Source of the DNA: Paenibacillus xylanilyticus
GTDB lineage: Bacteria; Bacillota; Bacilli; Paenibacillales; Paenibacillaceae
Reading direction: 5' to 3'
Assembly (NCBI RefSeq): GCF_009664365.1
Contig: NZ_CP044310.1
Location: 5,519,501 to 5,583,500, forward strand
DNA: 64,000 nt
Shown: positions 26,028 through 34,036 of the stretch, piece after piece
Numbering within the stretch: position 1 is the stretch's first letter
Layout of the letters: each line of letters begins with the position of its first letter
Program-made: the position numbers and the translations under genes
Notes under the pieces: generated by a model
What the model was told of the DNA's origin: nothing
Seen by the model: only the letters and a program-made list of their open reading frames with translations
The model's database searches: none

Positions 26028-26116
26028 GAATGTCATGCTGTTCAACGTCCATGGTACAAGCTCGTGCATATATGGGCTGTGTCCCTAGCCAAGCTTATAC
26101 AAGTTGATTCCAGTTA

Positions 26117-27433
26117 TTAGTCAGCCAAGATGTATTGGTTGAGTTTTGCTCTCAGCAATTCTTGACGACCGGATTGGTTTTTGCGTGGGCTTTCGTTGTT
26201 CAGTGCGTATTCTGCAAGGGAAGCCAGAGTCGCTTTGCCTGCAACAACCTCAGCACCGATACCTTCTTTGAAGCTGCTGTAACGTTTTTCGATGAAGTCA
26301 TCGAATACGCGATCTTCGATCAATTTAGCAGCTACTTTCAGACCTTTAGCATACGTATCCATACCTGCGATGTGAGCCAGGAACAGATCGTCTGCTTCGA
26401 AGGATCCACGGCGTACTTTGGCGTCGAAGTTCACGCCGCCACGGCCGATACCGCCGTTTTTCAATACTTCGTACATCGTCAATGTTGCATCGTACATATC
26501 CACTGGGAACTCATCCGTATCCCAACCGATCAGCATATCGCCTTGGTTGGCATCCAGGGAACCGAGCATGCCGTTTGTACGGGCAACACGGATTTCGTGA
26601 TCGAATGTGTGACCTGCCAGAGTTGCATGGTTTGCTTCCAGGTTCAGTTTGAAGTGTTTGTCCAAACCGTATTTTTGCAGGAAGGCAATGGAAGTCGCTG
26701 CATCATAGTCATATTGGTGTTTCGTTGGCTCTTTTGGTTTAGGCTCGATCAGGAATTGTGCGTCAAAGCCAATTTCCTTCGCGTAGTCTACAGCCATGTG
26801 GAACATGCGGGCAATGTTGTCCTGCTCCAGTTGCATGTCTGTGTTCAGCAATGTGTCGTAACCTTCACGGCCGCCCCAGAATACATAGTTTTCAGCGCCC
26901 AGACGTTTACCCACTTCCAGACCTTTCTTGATTTGCGCTGCTGCATGTGCGTACACGTCAGCATTGCATGTGGAAGCTGCACCAAACATGAAGCGCGGGT
27001 TGGAGAACATGTTCGCCGTGTTCCAGAGCAGTTTTTTGCCGCTGGATTTCATGTGGTCTTCAATCAGGTCAACGATCGTGTCGATGTTGCTGTAGAACTC
27101 ACGCAGGCTGTTGCCTTCTGGTGCGATGTCCACATCGTGGAAACAGAAGAACGGGAGATTCATTTTTTCCAAAAATTCAAAAGCCGCTTCCACGCGTACT
27201 TTCGCGAGGTCCAGACCCGAGTATTTATCCCAAGAACGAACAGCTGTCTCTGCACCGAACGGGTCACTGCCGCCTGCAGTTAATGTATGCCAGTAAGCCA
27301 TGCCGAAACGGAAGTGCTCTTCCATCGTTTTGCCAGCAACAACTTCTTCCGGATTATAATGTTTGAAAGAAAAAGGATTGGTGGAGTCTTTGCCTTCAAA
27401 TGCGATTTTATTAACGGATTCAAAATAGGCCAT
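26117..27433 (-). CDS. xylA: Xylose isomerase
   Basis: 438 residues, class II xylose isomerase (the 440-residue type of Bacillus and E. coli). It interconverts D-xylose and D-xylulose using two divalent metals. Motifs: FCFHDVDIAPEG (catalytic His), VFWGGREGYDTLLNTD, LIEPKPKEPTKHQYD (metal-binding Glu/Lys), LNLEANHATLAGHTFDHE and GSLDANQGDMLIGWDTDEFP. GAGGAGG precedes the ATG. It is the first gene after a promoter overlapped by a palindromic operator and a cre-like site, divergent from xylR, and ends in its own terminator ahead of xylB. Confidence 0.97.
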   Translation of the reverse strand: MAYFESVNKIAFEGKDSTNPFSFKHYNPEEVVAGKTMEEHFRFGMAYWHTLTAGGSDPFGAETAVRSWDKYSGLDLAKVRVEAAFEFLEKMNLPFFCFHDVDIAPEGNSLREFYSNIDTIVDLIEDHMKSSGKKLLWNTANMFSNPRFMFGAASTCNADVYAHAAAQIKKGLEVGKRLGAENYVFWGGREGYDTLLNTDMQLEQDNIARMFHMAVDYAKEIGFDAQFLIEPKPKEPTKHQYDYDAATSIAFLQKYGLDKHFKLNLEANHATLAGHTFDHEIRVARTNGMLGSLDANQGDMLIGWDTDEFPVDMYDATLTMYEVLKNGGIGRGGVNFDAKVRRGSFEADDLFLAHIAGMDTYAKGLKVAAKLIEDRVFDDFIEKRYSSFKEGIGAEVVAGKATLASLAEYALNNESPRKNQSGRQELLRAKLNQYILAD

Positions 27434-27459
27434 GTAAAATGCCTCCTCAATAGTTTTAA

Positions 27460-27473
27460 AGAAATCGTTTACA
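27460..27473 (-). promoter_or_regulatory. cre-like site at the xylA transcription start
   Basis: On the minus strand TGTAAACGATTTCT matches the CcpA consensus TGWAANCGNTNNCA except for the last base. It lies just downstream of the xylA -10 box, a common position for catabolite repression of xylose genes. Confidence 0.65.
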
Positions 27474-27478
27474 CCGTT

Positions 27479-27507
27479 ATCCTATCACATCGGTTATACT
27501 TTGTCTA
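27479..27507 (-). promoter_or_regulatory. xylA promoter
   Basis: On the minus strand: -35 TAGACA (27507-27502), a 17-bp spacer, and -10 TAGGAT (27484-27479). The ATG of xylA lies 46 bp further on. Confidence 0.7.
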
Positions 27508-27523
27508 TTGGTTAAACAAAGTA
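27497..27523. promoter_or_regulatory. Candidate xylO operator for XylR
   Basis: Palindrome TACTTTGT - 11 bp - ACAAAGTA overlapping the -35 box of xylA, in the short divergent region between xylA and xylR. ROK-type XylR proteins of Bacillus bind similar TTTG...CAAA palindromes and release them with xylose. Confidence 0.75.
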
Positions 27524-27632
27524 AAATAAAATTGTTTTTTCCGGGTTTGTTTACGCTATAATAGTCGAATAGCTTGAGCACGGGATGAATGATTGAACCC
27601 TTTTATATACAGAATAGGAGTGCCTGATTGTT

Positions 27633-28799
27633 ATGAAAATTACCGGAGACCAGATGCTGGTCAAAAAAATAAACAAGTCCATCGTCCTTGATACGATTCG
27701 TCGCCATGCCCCTCTTTCCCGCGCAAGAGTATCCGAAGTTACGGGACTTAACAAAGCAACCGTGTCCAACCTTGTTGCCGATCTCATCAGCGATGAGCTT
27801 GTCCAGGAGATTGGTCCGGGTGAATCCAGCGGTGGCCGCAAGCCGCTCATGCTGCTGTTTCGAGGTACGGCTGGATATGCAGTTGGTCTGGAGCTGAGCG
27901 TAACTCACCTGAAGGGTGTGCTTACCGATCTGGAGGGCCATATCATAACGGAGTATGCCATCAAGCTGGAACAGCATGATGTGCCTTCCGTATTGGAACA
28001 GTTGAAACGTGCAGCGGAACATCTGATTCAGTCGGCTCCTCCCTCCCCACATGGTGTAATTGGTATTGGCATTGGGGTACCCGGGATGGTGGATGAGGCT
28101 GGTACAGTGCTGTTTGCACCCAACCTGGGTTGGGAGAAGGTCGAGCTTCGCTCCATGCTGGAGGAGATGTTTGAGCTTCCTGTAACGATTGACAACGAGG
28201 CCAATGCAGGGGCTCATGGTGAATTGAATTTTGGCAGCGGCATTGGGGTACGTCATCTCATCTATATCAGTGCAGGGATGGGTATCGGATCGGGCATTAT
28301 GGTAGACGGTGAATTGTACAAAGGTGCCTGGGGCTACGCCGGGGAGACAGGCCACATGTCAATCGAAGCCGAAGGCAGACCCTGCTCTTGCGGCAATCAC
28401 GGTTGCTGGGAGCTATATGCTTCCGAAAAAGCCTATGAGCACCCAGACCACCAGCTTCATTTGCCAGCTCACACCACTCGCGAGCTCGTAGAATATGCCC
28501 AGCAAGGTCATGAGGCCGTATTGAACTTATACGAAAACATCGGTCGCAAACTGGGCGTGGGCATCACGAATATCGTTAACAGCTTCAATCCCGAGCGCAT
28601 CATCATTGGCGGGCCACTCTCCGAAGCAGGTCCATGGATTGAAACAGCGCTCAAACAAGTTGTGGAAGAGCGTACACTGCCCTATCACCGTCGCAGTTTG
28701 CAAATCGAATGGGCAGCACTGGGCAGCCGTTCTACCCGTATTGGTGCCGCTTACTCTGCTATTTCCCAGTTTCTAGGTAAAATAAGAGTGTCGGTCTAA
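27633..28799 (+). CDS. xylR: ROK-family xylose repressor
   Basis: 388 residues. The N-terminal winged helix (residues about 12-75: NKSIVLDTIRRHAPLSRARVSEVTGLNKATVSNLV) precedes a ROK domain with the ATP-fold-like VIGIGIGVPGMVDE, the ROK signature around GHMSIEAEGRPCSCGNHGCWE (zinc-binding Cys and His), and a C-terminal NSFNPERIIIGGPLSEA. In Bacillus, XylR represses xyl genes and is released by xylose. It is divergent from xylA. A -10 TATAAT at 27557-27562, with TTGTTT 19 bp upstream, is a candidate promoter in the shared intergenic region. Confidence 0.93.
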   Translation: MKITGDQMLVKKINKSIVLDTIRRHAPLSRARVSEVTGLNKATVSNLVADLISDELVQEIGPGESSGGRKPLMLLFRGTAGYAVGLELSVTHLKGVLTDLEGHIITEYAIKLEQHDVPSVLEQLKRAAEHLIQSAPPSPHGVIGIGIGVPGMVDEAGTVLFAPNLGWEKVELRSMLEEMFELPVTIDNEANAGAHGELNFGSGIGVRHLIYISAGMGIGSGIMVDGELYKGAWGYAGETGHMSIEAEGRPCSCGNHGCWELYASEKAYEHPDHQLHLPAHTTRELVEYAQQGHEAVLNLYENIGRKLGVGITNIVNSFNPERIIIGGPLSEAGPWIETALKQVVEERTLPYHRRSLQIEWAALGSRSTRIGAAYSAISQFLGKIRVSV

Positions 28800-28944
28800 T
28801 AACTGCTGAAAATTGACATCATTTTGCCCCATTTCCTCCCTTTTTGTTAAAGAAATCCAGAGTTATAATGAGGATATGTGATTTTTGTCATGGCGGGATG
28901 ATTGCCGCTGTGTTAATTCCTATAACGAAACGGAGTGAAAACCC

Positions 28945-29142
28945 GTGACCTACGTGGATACTTCAGATATCTCGGCGCAAATGTTTGTCACCGTACTCCT
29001 GTTCTTGATCGTGCTTGCGCCGCTGTTCAGCCTCGGCATACTTCGATTGTTTCAGAGCAAAAAGAAGGCTGGGTTCATGTATATGCTGTCAGGCGTATTG
29101 GTGTATGTAGTTTTTCAGACGTTTATGAGCATCTTTTTTTAG
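28945..29142 (+). CDS. Small two-helix membrane protein
   Basis: 65 residues starting at GTG with CGGAGTGA about 8 nt upstream. Two hydrophobic helices (MFVTVLLFLIVLAPLFSLGILRLF and FMYMLSGVLVYVVFQTFMSIFF) are separated by a basic loop (QSKKKAG). No family recognised. The plausible ribosome binding site, membrane topology and following terminator support a real gene. It is 145 bp after xylR and may have its own promoter; a TATAAT lies at 28864. Confidence 0.6.
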   Translation: MTYVDTSDISAQMFVTVLLFLIVLAPLFSLGILRLFQSKKKAGFMYMLSGVLVYVVFQTFMSIFF

Positions 29143-29265
29143 ATGAAAACCCTCGTTTTAAATGACGAAATCCCTTTCCGCAGTGAATCTAGAGTTCATG
29201 TTACCATGTGCTCCTGATCACTGGCGCAAGGGGATTTTTCACTTCAAAAATAACGTAATCGCAAC

Positions 29266-29304
29266 AAAAGAAGCCCTAGTCCAGAGCAGGACCAAGGCTT
29301 CTTT
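29266..29304. terminator. Bidirectional terminator between small membrane protein and glutaredoxin genes
   Basis: Imperfect stem AAGAAGCCCTAGTCC / GGACCAAGGCTTCTT; the T-run is better on the minus strand (TTCTTTTG). Confidence 0.8.
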
Positions 29305-29375
29305 CAGTTATATATTCAAACGGCTCGCGCGAACCGGAATAGCTCCATCCATTCTTAATAATCCGATGGGGATAA

Positions 29376-29606
29376 TTAAGCGTCCAGTGCTTTTGCGAAT
29401 TGTGTTTTGTTCATACCCAAGATGCGATGTTCACCAATAACAGTCAGAGGTACTGCACGTACGCCCATATCCCATACTTGTTGTGCAAACTCGTCACTTG
29501 TCTCAATGTTGCGCTCTTCATAAGAAATTCCTTTATCAGCCAGGAACGTCTTCACTGCTTTGCAGTTCGGGCAGTTGGTCGATGTGTATACAATTACGTT
29601 TTCCAT
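29376..29606 (-). CDS. Glutaredoxin-like protein (NrdH/Grx type)
   Basis: 76 residues, thioredoxin fold. Redox motif CPNC in TSTNCPNCKAVKTFL, conserved cis-Pro region RAVPLTVIGEHRILG, and C-terminal helix TQFAKALDA. It would act as a small dithiol reductant, as NrdH or a glutaredoxin. GAGGTG lies 8 nt before the ATG. It is 66 bp downstream of thioredoxin reductase on the same strand, which suggests that TrxB reduces it, as in NrdH systems. The CPNC active site differs from both CVQC (NrdH) and CPYC (Grx), so the class is uncertain. Confidence 0.88.
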   Translation of the reverse strand: MENVIVYTSTNCPNCKAVKTFLADKGISYEERNIETSDEFAQQVWDMGVRAVPLTVIGEHRILGMNKTQFAKALDA

Positions 29607-29672
29607 TATTCATTCACCTCATATAGTTTATATATAGTTATAACGTTAATTTACCCATTTAAACGAAATACC

Positions 29673-30614
29673 TTACAGTGCTACTGCGCTATGCTCCAGG
29701 CTTTCGATGAATTTCTCTGCATCCATTGCAGCCATACATCCGCTGCCTGCCGCTGTAATCGCTTGTTTGTAGCGTGTATCTTGAACGTCTCCACAAGCGA
29801 ATACGCCTGGAATGTTCGTTTCAGAAGTACCTGGTGTGGTCATAATATACCCATGTTCATCCGTTGTAATCTGTCCACCAAGGAACCCAGTGTTTGGTGT
29901 GTGACCGATCGCTACAAATACGCCGCTTGCCGGAAGAATTTCTTCTTCGCCCGTTGCGTTGTTCAACACTTTCAGTCCAGTTACCCCATGATCACCAGCA
30001 ATGACTTCGATCGGCGTACGGTTCAGAGCTATTTCCACTTTTTCGTTGCTGCGTGCACGGTCTTGCATGATTTTGGAACCGCGAAGCTCCTCACGACGGT
30101 GTACCAAAGTTACTTTGGAACCGAAACGGGACAGGAAGCTTGCTTCTTCCAATGCAGAGTCGCCTCCGCCGATAACGATGATTTCTTTATTGCGGAAGAA
30201 GAATCCGTCACATGTTGCGCAAGTGCTGACACCGCGGCCCACGTTTGTTTCTTCTCCAGGAATACCAAGGTATTTAGCAGATGCACCAGTAGACAGGATT
30301 AGGGTTTCCGATACCAGTTCACCCATGCCCTCAACCTGAATTTTGAACGGACGCTCACTCATATCGACGTTGTTTACCCAACCTGTGCGGAATTCAGCGC
30401 CAAAACGTTCTGCTTGTTTACGCATGTTATCCATCAGTTCAGGACCCATAATACCATCAGGGAAACCTGGGAAGTTCTCCACTTCCGTTGTTGTTGTCAG
30501 TTGGCCACCAGGTTGTGGTCCTTCGATAACCAGTGGGTTAAGGTTGGCACGAGCCAGATAGATTGCTGCTGTCAGCCCTGCTGGGCCTGTTCCGATAATA
30601 ATGGATTTATACAT
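29673..30614 (-). CDS. trxB: Thioredoxin reductase
   Basis: 313 residues from the ATG at 30614, which follows GGAGG with an 8 nt spacer; a longer reading from 30683 adds 23 residues with no site. FAD-binding GTGPAGLTAAIYLARA, redox-active CATCDG, NADPH-binding VIGGGDSALEEASFLSRFG, and the C-terminal FAD motif GVFACGDVQDTRYKQAITAAGSG are all present. It transfers electrons from NADPH to thioredoxin or to the adjacent glutaredoxin-like protein. Note that Bacillus trxB is usually next to other genes, so the trxB-grx pairing here is distinctive. Paenibacillus genomes may carry more than one such reductase. Confidence 0.93.
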   Translation of the reverse strand: MYKSIIIGTGPAGLTAAIYLARANLNPLVIEGPQPGGQLTTTTEVENFPGFPDGIMGPELMDNMRKQAERFGAEFRTGWVNNVDMSERPFKIQVEGMGELVSETLILSTGASAKYLGIPGEETNVGRGVSTCATCDGFFFRNKEIIVIGGGDSALEEASFLSRFGSKVTLVHRREELRGSKIMQDRARSNEKVEIALNRTPIEVIAGDHGVTGLKVLNNATGEEEILPASGVFVAIGHTPNTGFLGGQITTDEHGYIMTTPGTSETNIPGVFACGDVQDTRYKQAITAAGSGCMAAMDAEKFIESLEHSAVAL

Positions 30615-30870
30615 GTATAGTTCCTCCCCCGAGTTCTGCAAAAAGGTTGGGCTCACTAGCATCAAAAGCAAATGCCCCTGCATACACTAGATCGATATAA
30701 GCCTAATTCATGTCCACAAGACCTGCCCAATATGACAATTGCCCTATGCAGAAATGGAATTCTAATTTATAATCATTCTAATCTGTTGTTCATTATGATC
30801 TCTTTTAACTACGGTGTCAATGCTCGGCAGCGATTATGAAGAAGTCTTCATCAGGAGGGAAAATGGAAGC

Positions 30871-31602
30871 ATGAACGATGCACTCATTGGCAGCTTTATC
30901 TCAGCCATGTCTACCGGCCTTGGGGCGGTACCTATTTTATTTATGCGGAAAGTAACACACCGTCTGCGCGATATCTTGCTTGCTTACGCAGCAGGCATCA
31001 TGACCTCGGCTTCGGTGTACAATCTCATTCCCGAGGCGCTGGGGCAGTCGAACTTGTTCGTGCTCGCTCTTGGCATTATGCTCGGCAGCATGGTTTTGCT
31101 GGTACTCGAAATGAAGATCCCTCATGTGGATCTGGAGAATCCGGAGAAGATGCCATTTAAAATTGAAGCCAAAGCCTTCATGATAATTGCAGCCATCACC
31201 ATGCATAACCTGCCTGAAGGCCTTTCTGTAGGTGTCAGTTACGCCAGTACCGATGCCAGTCTGGGGAATCTCATTGCCTTTTCGATTGGTTTGCAAAATG
31301 CTCCCGAAGGATTCCTGGTTGCTCTGTTCCTGGTGAATCAGAATATCGGCCGCTTCAAGGCACTTGGAATCGCTACCCTGACAGGAGCCGTCGAAATTAT
31401 CACCGCCATGATCGGCTACACGCTTAGCAGCCTTGTCGCAGGACTTGTCCCTTACGGGCTTGCATTCGCCGCAGGTGCAATGATGTTCATTGTATATAAA
31501 GAACTGATTCCCGAAAGTCACGGAGATGGCAACGCACGTGTAGCCACCGTTTCATTTTTGCTGGGACTCATTACGATGATTGGTTTGACTGAGCTATTCT
31601 AA
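30871..31602 (+). CDS. ZIP-family divalent metal transporter
   Basis: 243 residues from the ATG at 30871, with AGGAGG 12 nt upstream; the longer start at 30814 has no site and gives a hydrophilic tail. About eight helices. The ZIP metal-binding motifs are in helices 4 and 5: ITMHNLPEGLSVG (H, N, P, E) and GLQNAPEGFLVALF (N, P, E), as in ZupT/GufA proteins. It should move zinc, iron or manganese across the cytoplasmic membrane. The neighbouring genes across a terminator encode a metal-efflux ATPase, which places two metal transporters back to back. Confidence 0.9.
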   Translation: MNDALIGSFISAMSTGLGAVPILFMRKVTHRLRDILLAYAAGIMTSASVYNLIPEALGQSNLFVLALGIMLGSMVLLVLEMKIPHVDLENPEKMPFKIEAKAFMIIAAITMHNLPEGLSVGVSYASTDASLGNLIAFSIGLQNAPEGFLVALFLVNQNIGRFKALGIATLTGAVEIITAMIGYTLSSLVAGLVPYGLAFAAGAMMFIVYKELIPESHGDGNARVATVSFLLGLITMIGLTELF

Positions 31603-31635
31603 GCAAGACTTTTCCGTAGATAAACGTACATGCCA

Positions 31636-31679
31636 AAGAACCTGAGGACAGATCATTCTGCCCTGCAGGTTCTTTTTTT
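31636..31679 (+). terminator. Terminator of the ZIP transporter gene
   Basis: Stem AAGAACCTGAGG / CCCTGCAGGTTCTT, followed by T7. Confidence 0.88.
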
Positions 31680-31788
31680 GGTCACAAATGAAGATTACAT
31701 GAAATTACTGGGAGACTTTGTAAGGTTGGCTTAATACGTCCCATCAGGATGCATGGAACGGTTTCCTAGAGATTCATTTTCCGGATTA

Positions 31789-33738
31789 TTAGCGAAGCAG
31801 TCTTAAACCATTAAGTATTACCAGAATTGTGCTGCCCTCATGCCCAACAACCCCCAGTGGCAATGCAACTCCTTGCAGAAAATTCCCCGCGATCAGTGTC
31901 AGAATAACCGTTATGGCAAAAAACATATTCTGCTTCACGGTCCGTTGTGCTCTTCGCGCCTGCTCAATCACCCAGGCAATTTCCTCAATATTATCATTCA
32001 TGAGCACCACATCAGCCACCTCCAGCGCTGTCCCGCTTCCCGACATTCCCATGCCCATGCCCACAGTAGCCGCTGCAAGTGCAGGAGCGTCATTCACACC
32101 ATCACCAACCATGAGCACCTGTCCGTACTCCTGACGCAATGCCTGTACCTGTTTCACTTTATCTTCGGGAAGCAGATCGGCATAGACGAGACTTACTCCT
32201 ATTTCCCGTGCGATTACAGCTGCAGATGTGGCCCGATCACCTGTCAGCATGGCCACCTTCACGCCCATATCCTCCAGCTTCTTCACTGCTGCTGCGGCTT
32301 GTGGACGAACGGTATCCCGCATGGCGATCAGGCCAGCAAAATGGTTATCCGCCATGACGATGGATACCGTTTTGCCTTCACGCTCAAGTCGTGCACGTTC
32401 GTCGTGCCAGTGTGAATGGGTATCCAGGTGTATCTCATTCGTTTTCCCAATCTTCCAGAGAACACCGTGTACGTACCCTTCAATACCCCAACCCGTCAGT
32501 GTTTGTACCCGTTCGGCTTCTTGCGTCACAATACCTTCACGCACTGCCTGATCTACAATGGCTCGAGCCAGCGGGTGCATGGACAAGTTCTCAATGGCAG
32601 CTGCTGCAGACAGCAGTTCGGCGCGACTTATGCCCTCGGCTGTTAATATATCTGTGACTTGGGGAGTACCCATGGTCAATGTCCCTGTTTTATCAAAAGC
32701 CACGACTCGGGTCTGAGCCATATTCTCCACGTGGGCCCCTCCCTTGAACAGAATACCGCGACGTGCACTGCTGGACATCGCAGACAGCATGACTGGCATG
32801 ATGGAGGAAACCAGTGCACAAGGTGAAGCTACAACGAGAAAAACCATGGCTTTATAAAAAGCCTCATTCCAAGTCCAGCCCAGCAGCAGTGGAGCTCCTG
32901 CGATAACCATTAAAGTTACACCCACAACCACTCGTGCGTAAATGCCTTCGAATCGCTCTATGAAACGCTGTGAATCCGGCACTTCGGCTTGTGCCTCTTC
33001 GACCAGCTTAATGATTTTGCCAAACAGCGAACCTGCAGCCGACTTCGTTACCTCTACATACAGAGCTCCTTCGCCGTTCACCGTTCCTGCATAAACCTCG
33101 TCTCCCTCAGCTTTATCCACCGGCAGGGATTCCCCCGTAATGGAAGCCTGATTAATGAATGAACTCCCGCGATATACGGTACCGTCGGCCGGGATTAATT
33201 CCCCCGGTTTGACCAGCAGCAGGTCACCAGGCATCAGCTCATCAATGGCAACAAGATTCATCTGTCCCTTCTCAATACGGAGTGCTGTCTCCGGCTTAAG
33301 TGCCATCAGCGATGAAATATCCTTATGGCTCCGTTCCGTCGCATAACTTTCCAGCGCACCACTTAACGCAAAAATGAAGATCAGCATCGCGCCCTCATTC
33401 CAATATCCAATAGCTGCTGCACCCAGTGATGCTGCAATCATGAGCAGATTCACATCCAGATCGCGGTCCTTGACCAGTGTCTCCACACCCTCCTTGGCCT
33501 TGGTCCATCCTCCGATTGCGTAAGAAACGATGTACAGCATGATGGATATTGCATTGAAATAGGGTGAAGTTCCCCATGCAACAAGCATTAATAACCCGCT
33601 GCCGAGAGCCGCCTGCATCTCCTTATTCCGGAGCATGGCGCGAAAATTAGGTTTACGTCCACGGTTCGGGTTAGGTGACTGGGCAGAGTTCTGTTCTGCT
33701 TGTACCTGGGTGGGTATAGGTTGATGTATCGCTTGCAT
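31789..33738 (-). CDS. pfeT: P1B-4-type metal-transporting ATPase (PfeT/FrvA-like)
   Basis: 649 residues from the ATG at 33738 (AAAGGA, 11 nt spacer); a GTG at 33747 is too close to that site. There is no N-terminal heavy-metal-associated domain. P-type ATPase motifs: TGESLPVDK, phosphorylated Asp in DKTGTLTMG, MLTGDRATSA and VGDGVNDAPAL. The membrane motifs are SPC (VASPCALVSS) in place of CPC, and HEGST in the last helix (GVVGHEGSTILVILNGLRL), which define subgroup P1B-4. Members such as Bacillus PfeT (formerly ZosA) and Listeria FrvA export Fe(II), and others transport Co or Zn. A Fur/PerR-like box lies upstream, which supports iron. The N-terminal 40 residues are polar and low in complexity. 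Confidence 0.9.
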   Translation of the reverse strand: MQAIHQPIPTQVQAEQNSAQSPNPNRGRKPNFRAMLRNKEMQAALGSGLLMLVAWGTSPYFNAISIMLYIVSYAIGGWTKAKEGVETLVKDRDLDVNLLMIAASLGAAAIGYWNEGAMLIFIFALSGALESYATERSHKDISSLMALKPETALRIEKGQMNLVAIDELMPGDLLLVKPGELIPADGTVYRGSSFINQASITGESLPVDKAEGDEVYAGTVNGEGALYVEVTKSAAGSLFGKIIKLVEEAQAEVPDSQRFIERFEGIYARVVVGVTLMVIAGAPLLLGWTWNEAFYKAMVFLVVASPCALVSSIMPVMLSAMSSSARRGILFKGGAHVENMAQTRVVAFDKTGTLTMGTPQVTDILTAEGISRAELLSAAAAIENLSMHPLARAIVDQAVREGIVTQEAERVQTLTGWGIEGYVHGVLWKIGKTNEIHLDTHSHWHDERARLEREGKTVSIVMADNHFAGLIAMRDTVRPQAAAAVKKLEDMGVKVAMLTGDRATSAAVIAREIGVSLVYADLLPEDKVKQVQALRQEYGQVLMVGDGVNDAPALAAATVGMGMGMSGSGTALEVADVVLMNDNIEEIAWVIEQARRAQRTVKQNMFFAITVILTLIAGNFLQGVALPLGVVGHEGSTILVILNGLRLLR

Positions 33739-33822
33739 GTGAATCACGATCCTTTCTTGTTTAGTTGATTAAGTAGAGTCGTATTGAGAATGAGAGCCAT
33801 TGTTAATGCCCTAAAAATGACA

Positions 33823-33853
33823 CATGCTGCTGCGGGAATCCCGCAGCAGCATG
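33823..33853. repeat. Perfect hairpin in the pfeT leader
   Basis: CATGCTGCTGCGGGA and TCCCGCAGCAGCATG, 15-bp arms around one base. On the plus strand TTTTT follows, so it could end plus-strand transcription; on the minus strand it lies between the Fur-like box and pfeT. Confidence 0.75.
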
Positions 33854-33861
33854 GTTTTTGA

Positions 33862-33884
33862 ATGAGAATGATAATCATTTTTGT
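33862..33884. promoter_or_regulatory. Fur/PerR-like box upstream of pfeT
   Basis: TGAGAATGATAATCATTTTTG reads as overlapping 7-1-7 units. TGAGAAT-G-ATAATCA has two mismatches to the Bacillus Fur consensus TGATAAT-N-ATTATCA. PfeT/FrvA genes are known PerR or Fur targets. Confidence 0.65.
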
Positions 33885-33985
33885 ACTTATGCAATTATGT
33901 TTACCCAATACAACTTCGAGTATATTATAGGCCTCGATCTGACGTTTGTAAATGGGCAATTTCCTGATCACAGGCTGCTGAAATG

Positions 33986-34022
33986 CAAAAAAGCCGTCCG
34001 TCCTAAAGGACGGCGGCTTTCG
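33986..34022 (-). terminator. Terminator of metY
   Basis: Stem AAAGCCGTCCGTCCT / AAGGACGGCGGCTTT; the minus strand ends in T6. Confidence 0.9.
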
Positions 34023-34036
34023 TATGATCTGTTTGG

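Noticed and set aside
26135..27283. Long open frame of 382 residues on the plus strand over xylA
   Set aside because: It is the antisense shadow of xylA, rich in Cys, Phe and Val, with no ribosome binding site or domain.
33744..33971. Minus-strand frame of 75 residues before pfeT
   Set aside because: It spans the Fur-like box and the hairpin and has no family or start site; the Cys-rich part is hairpin sequence.
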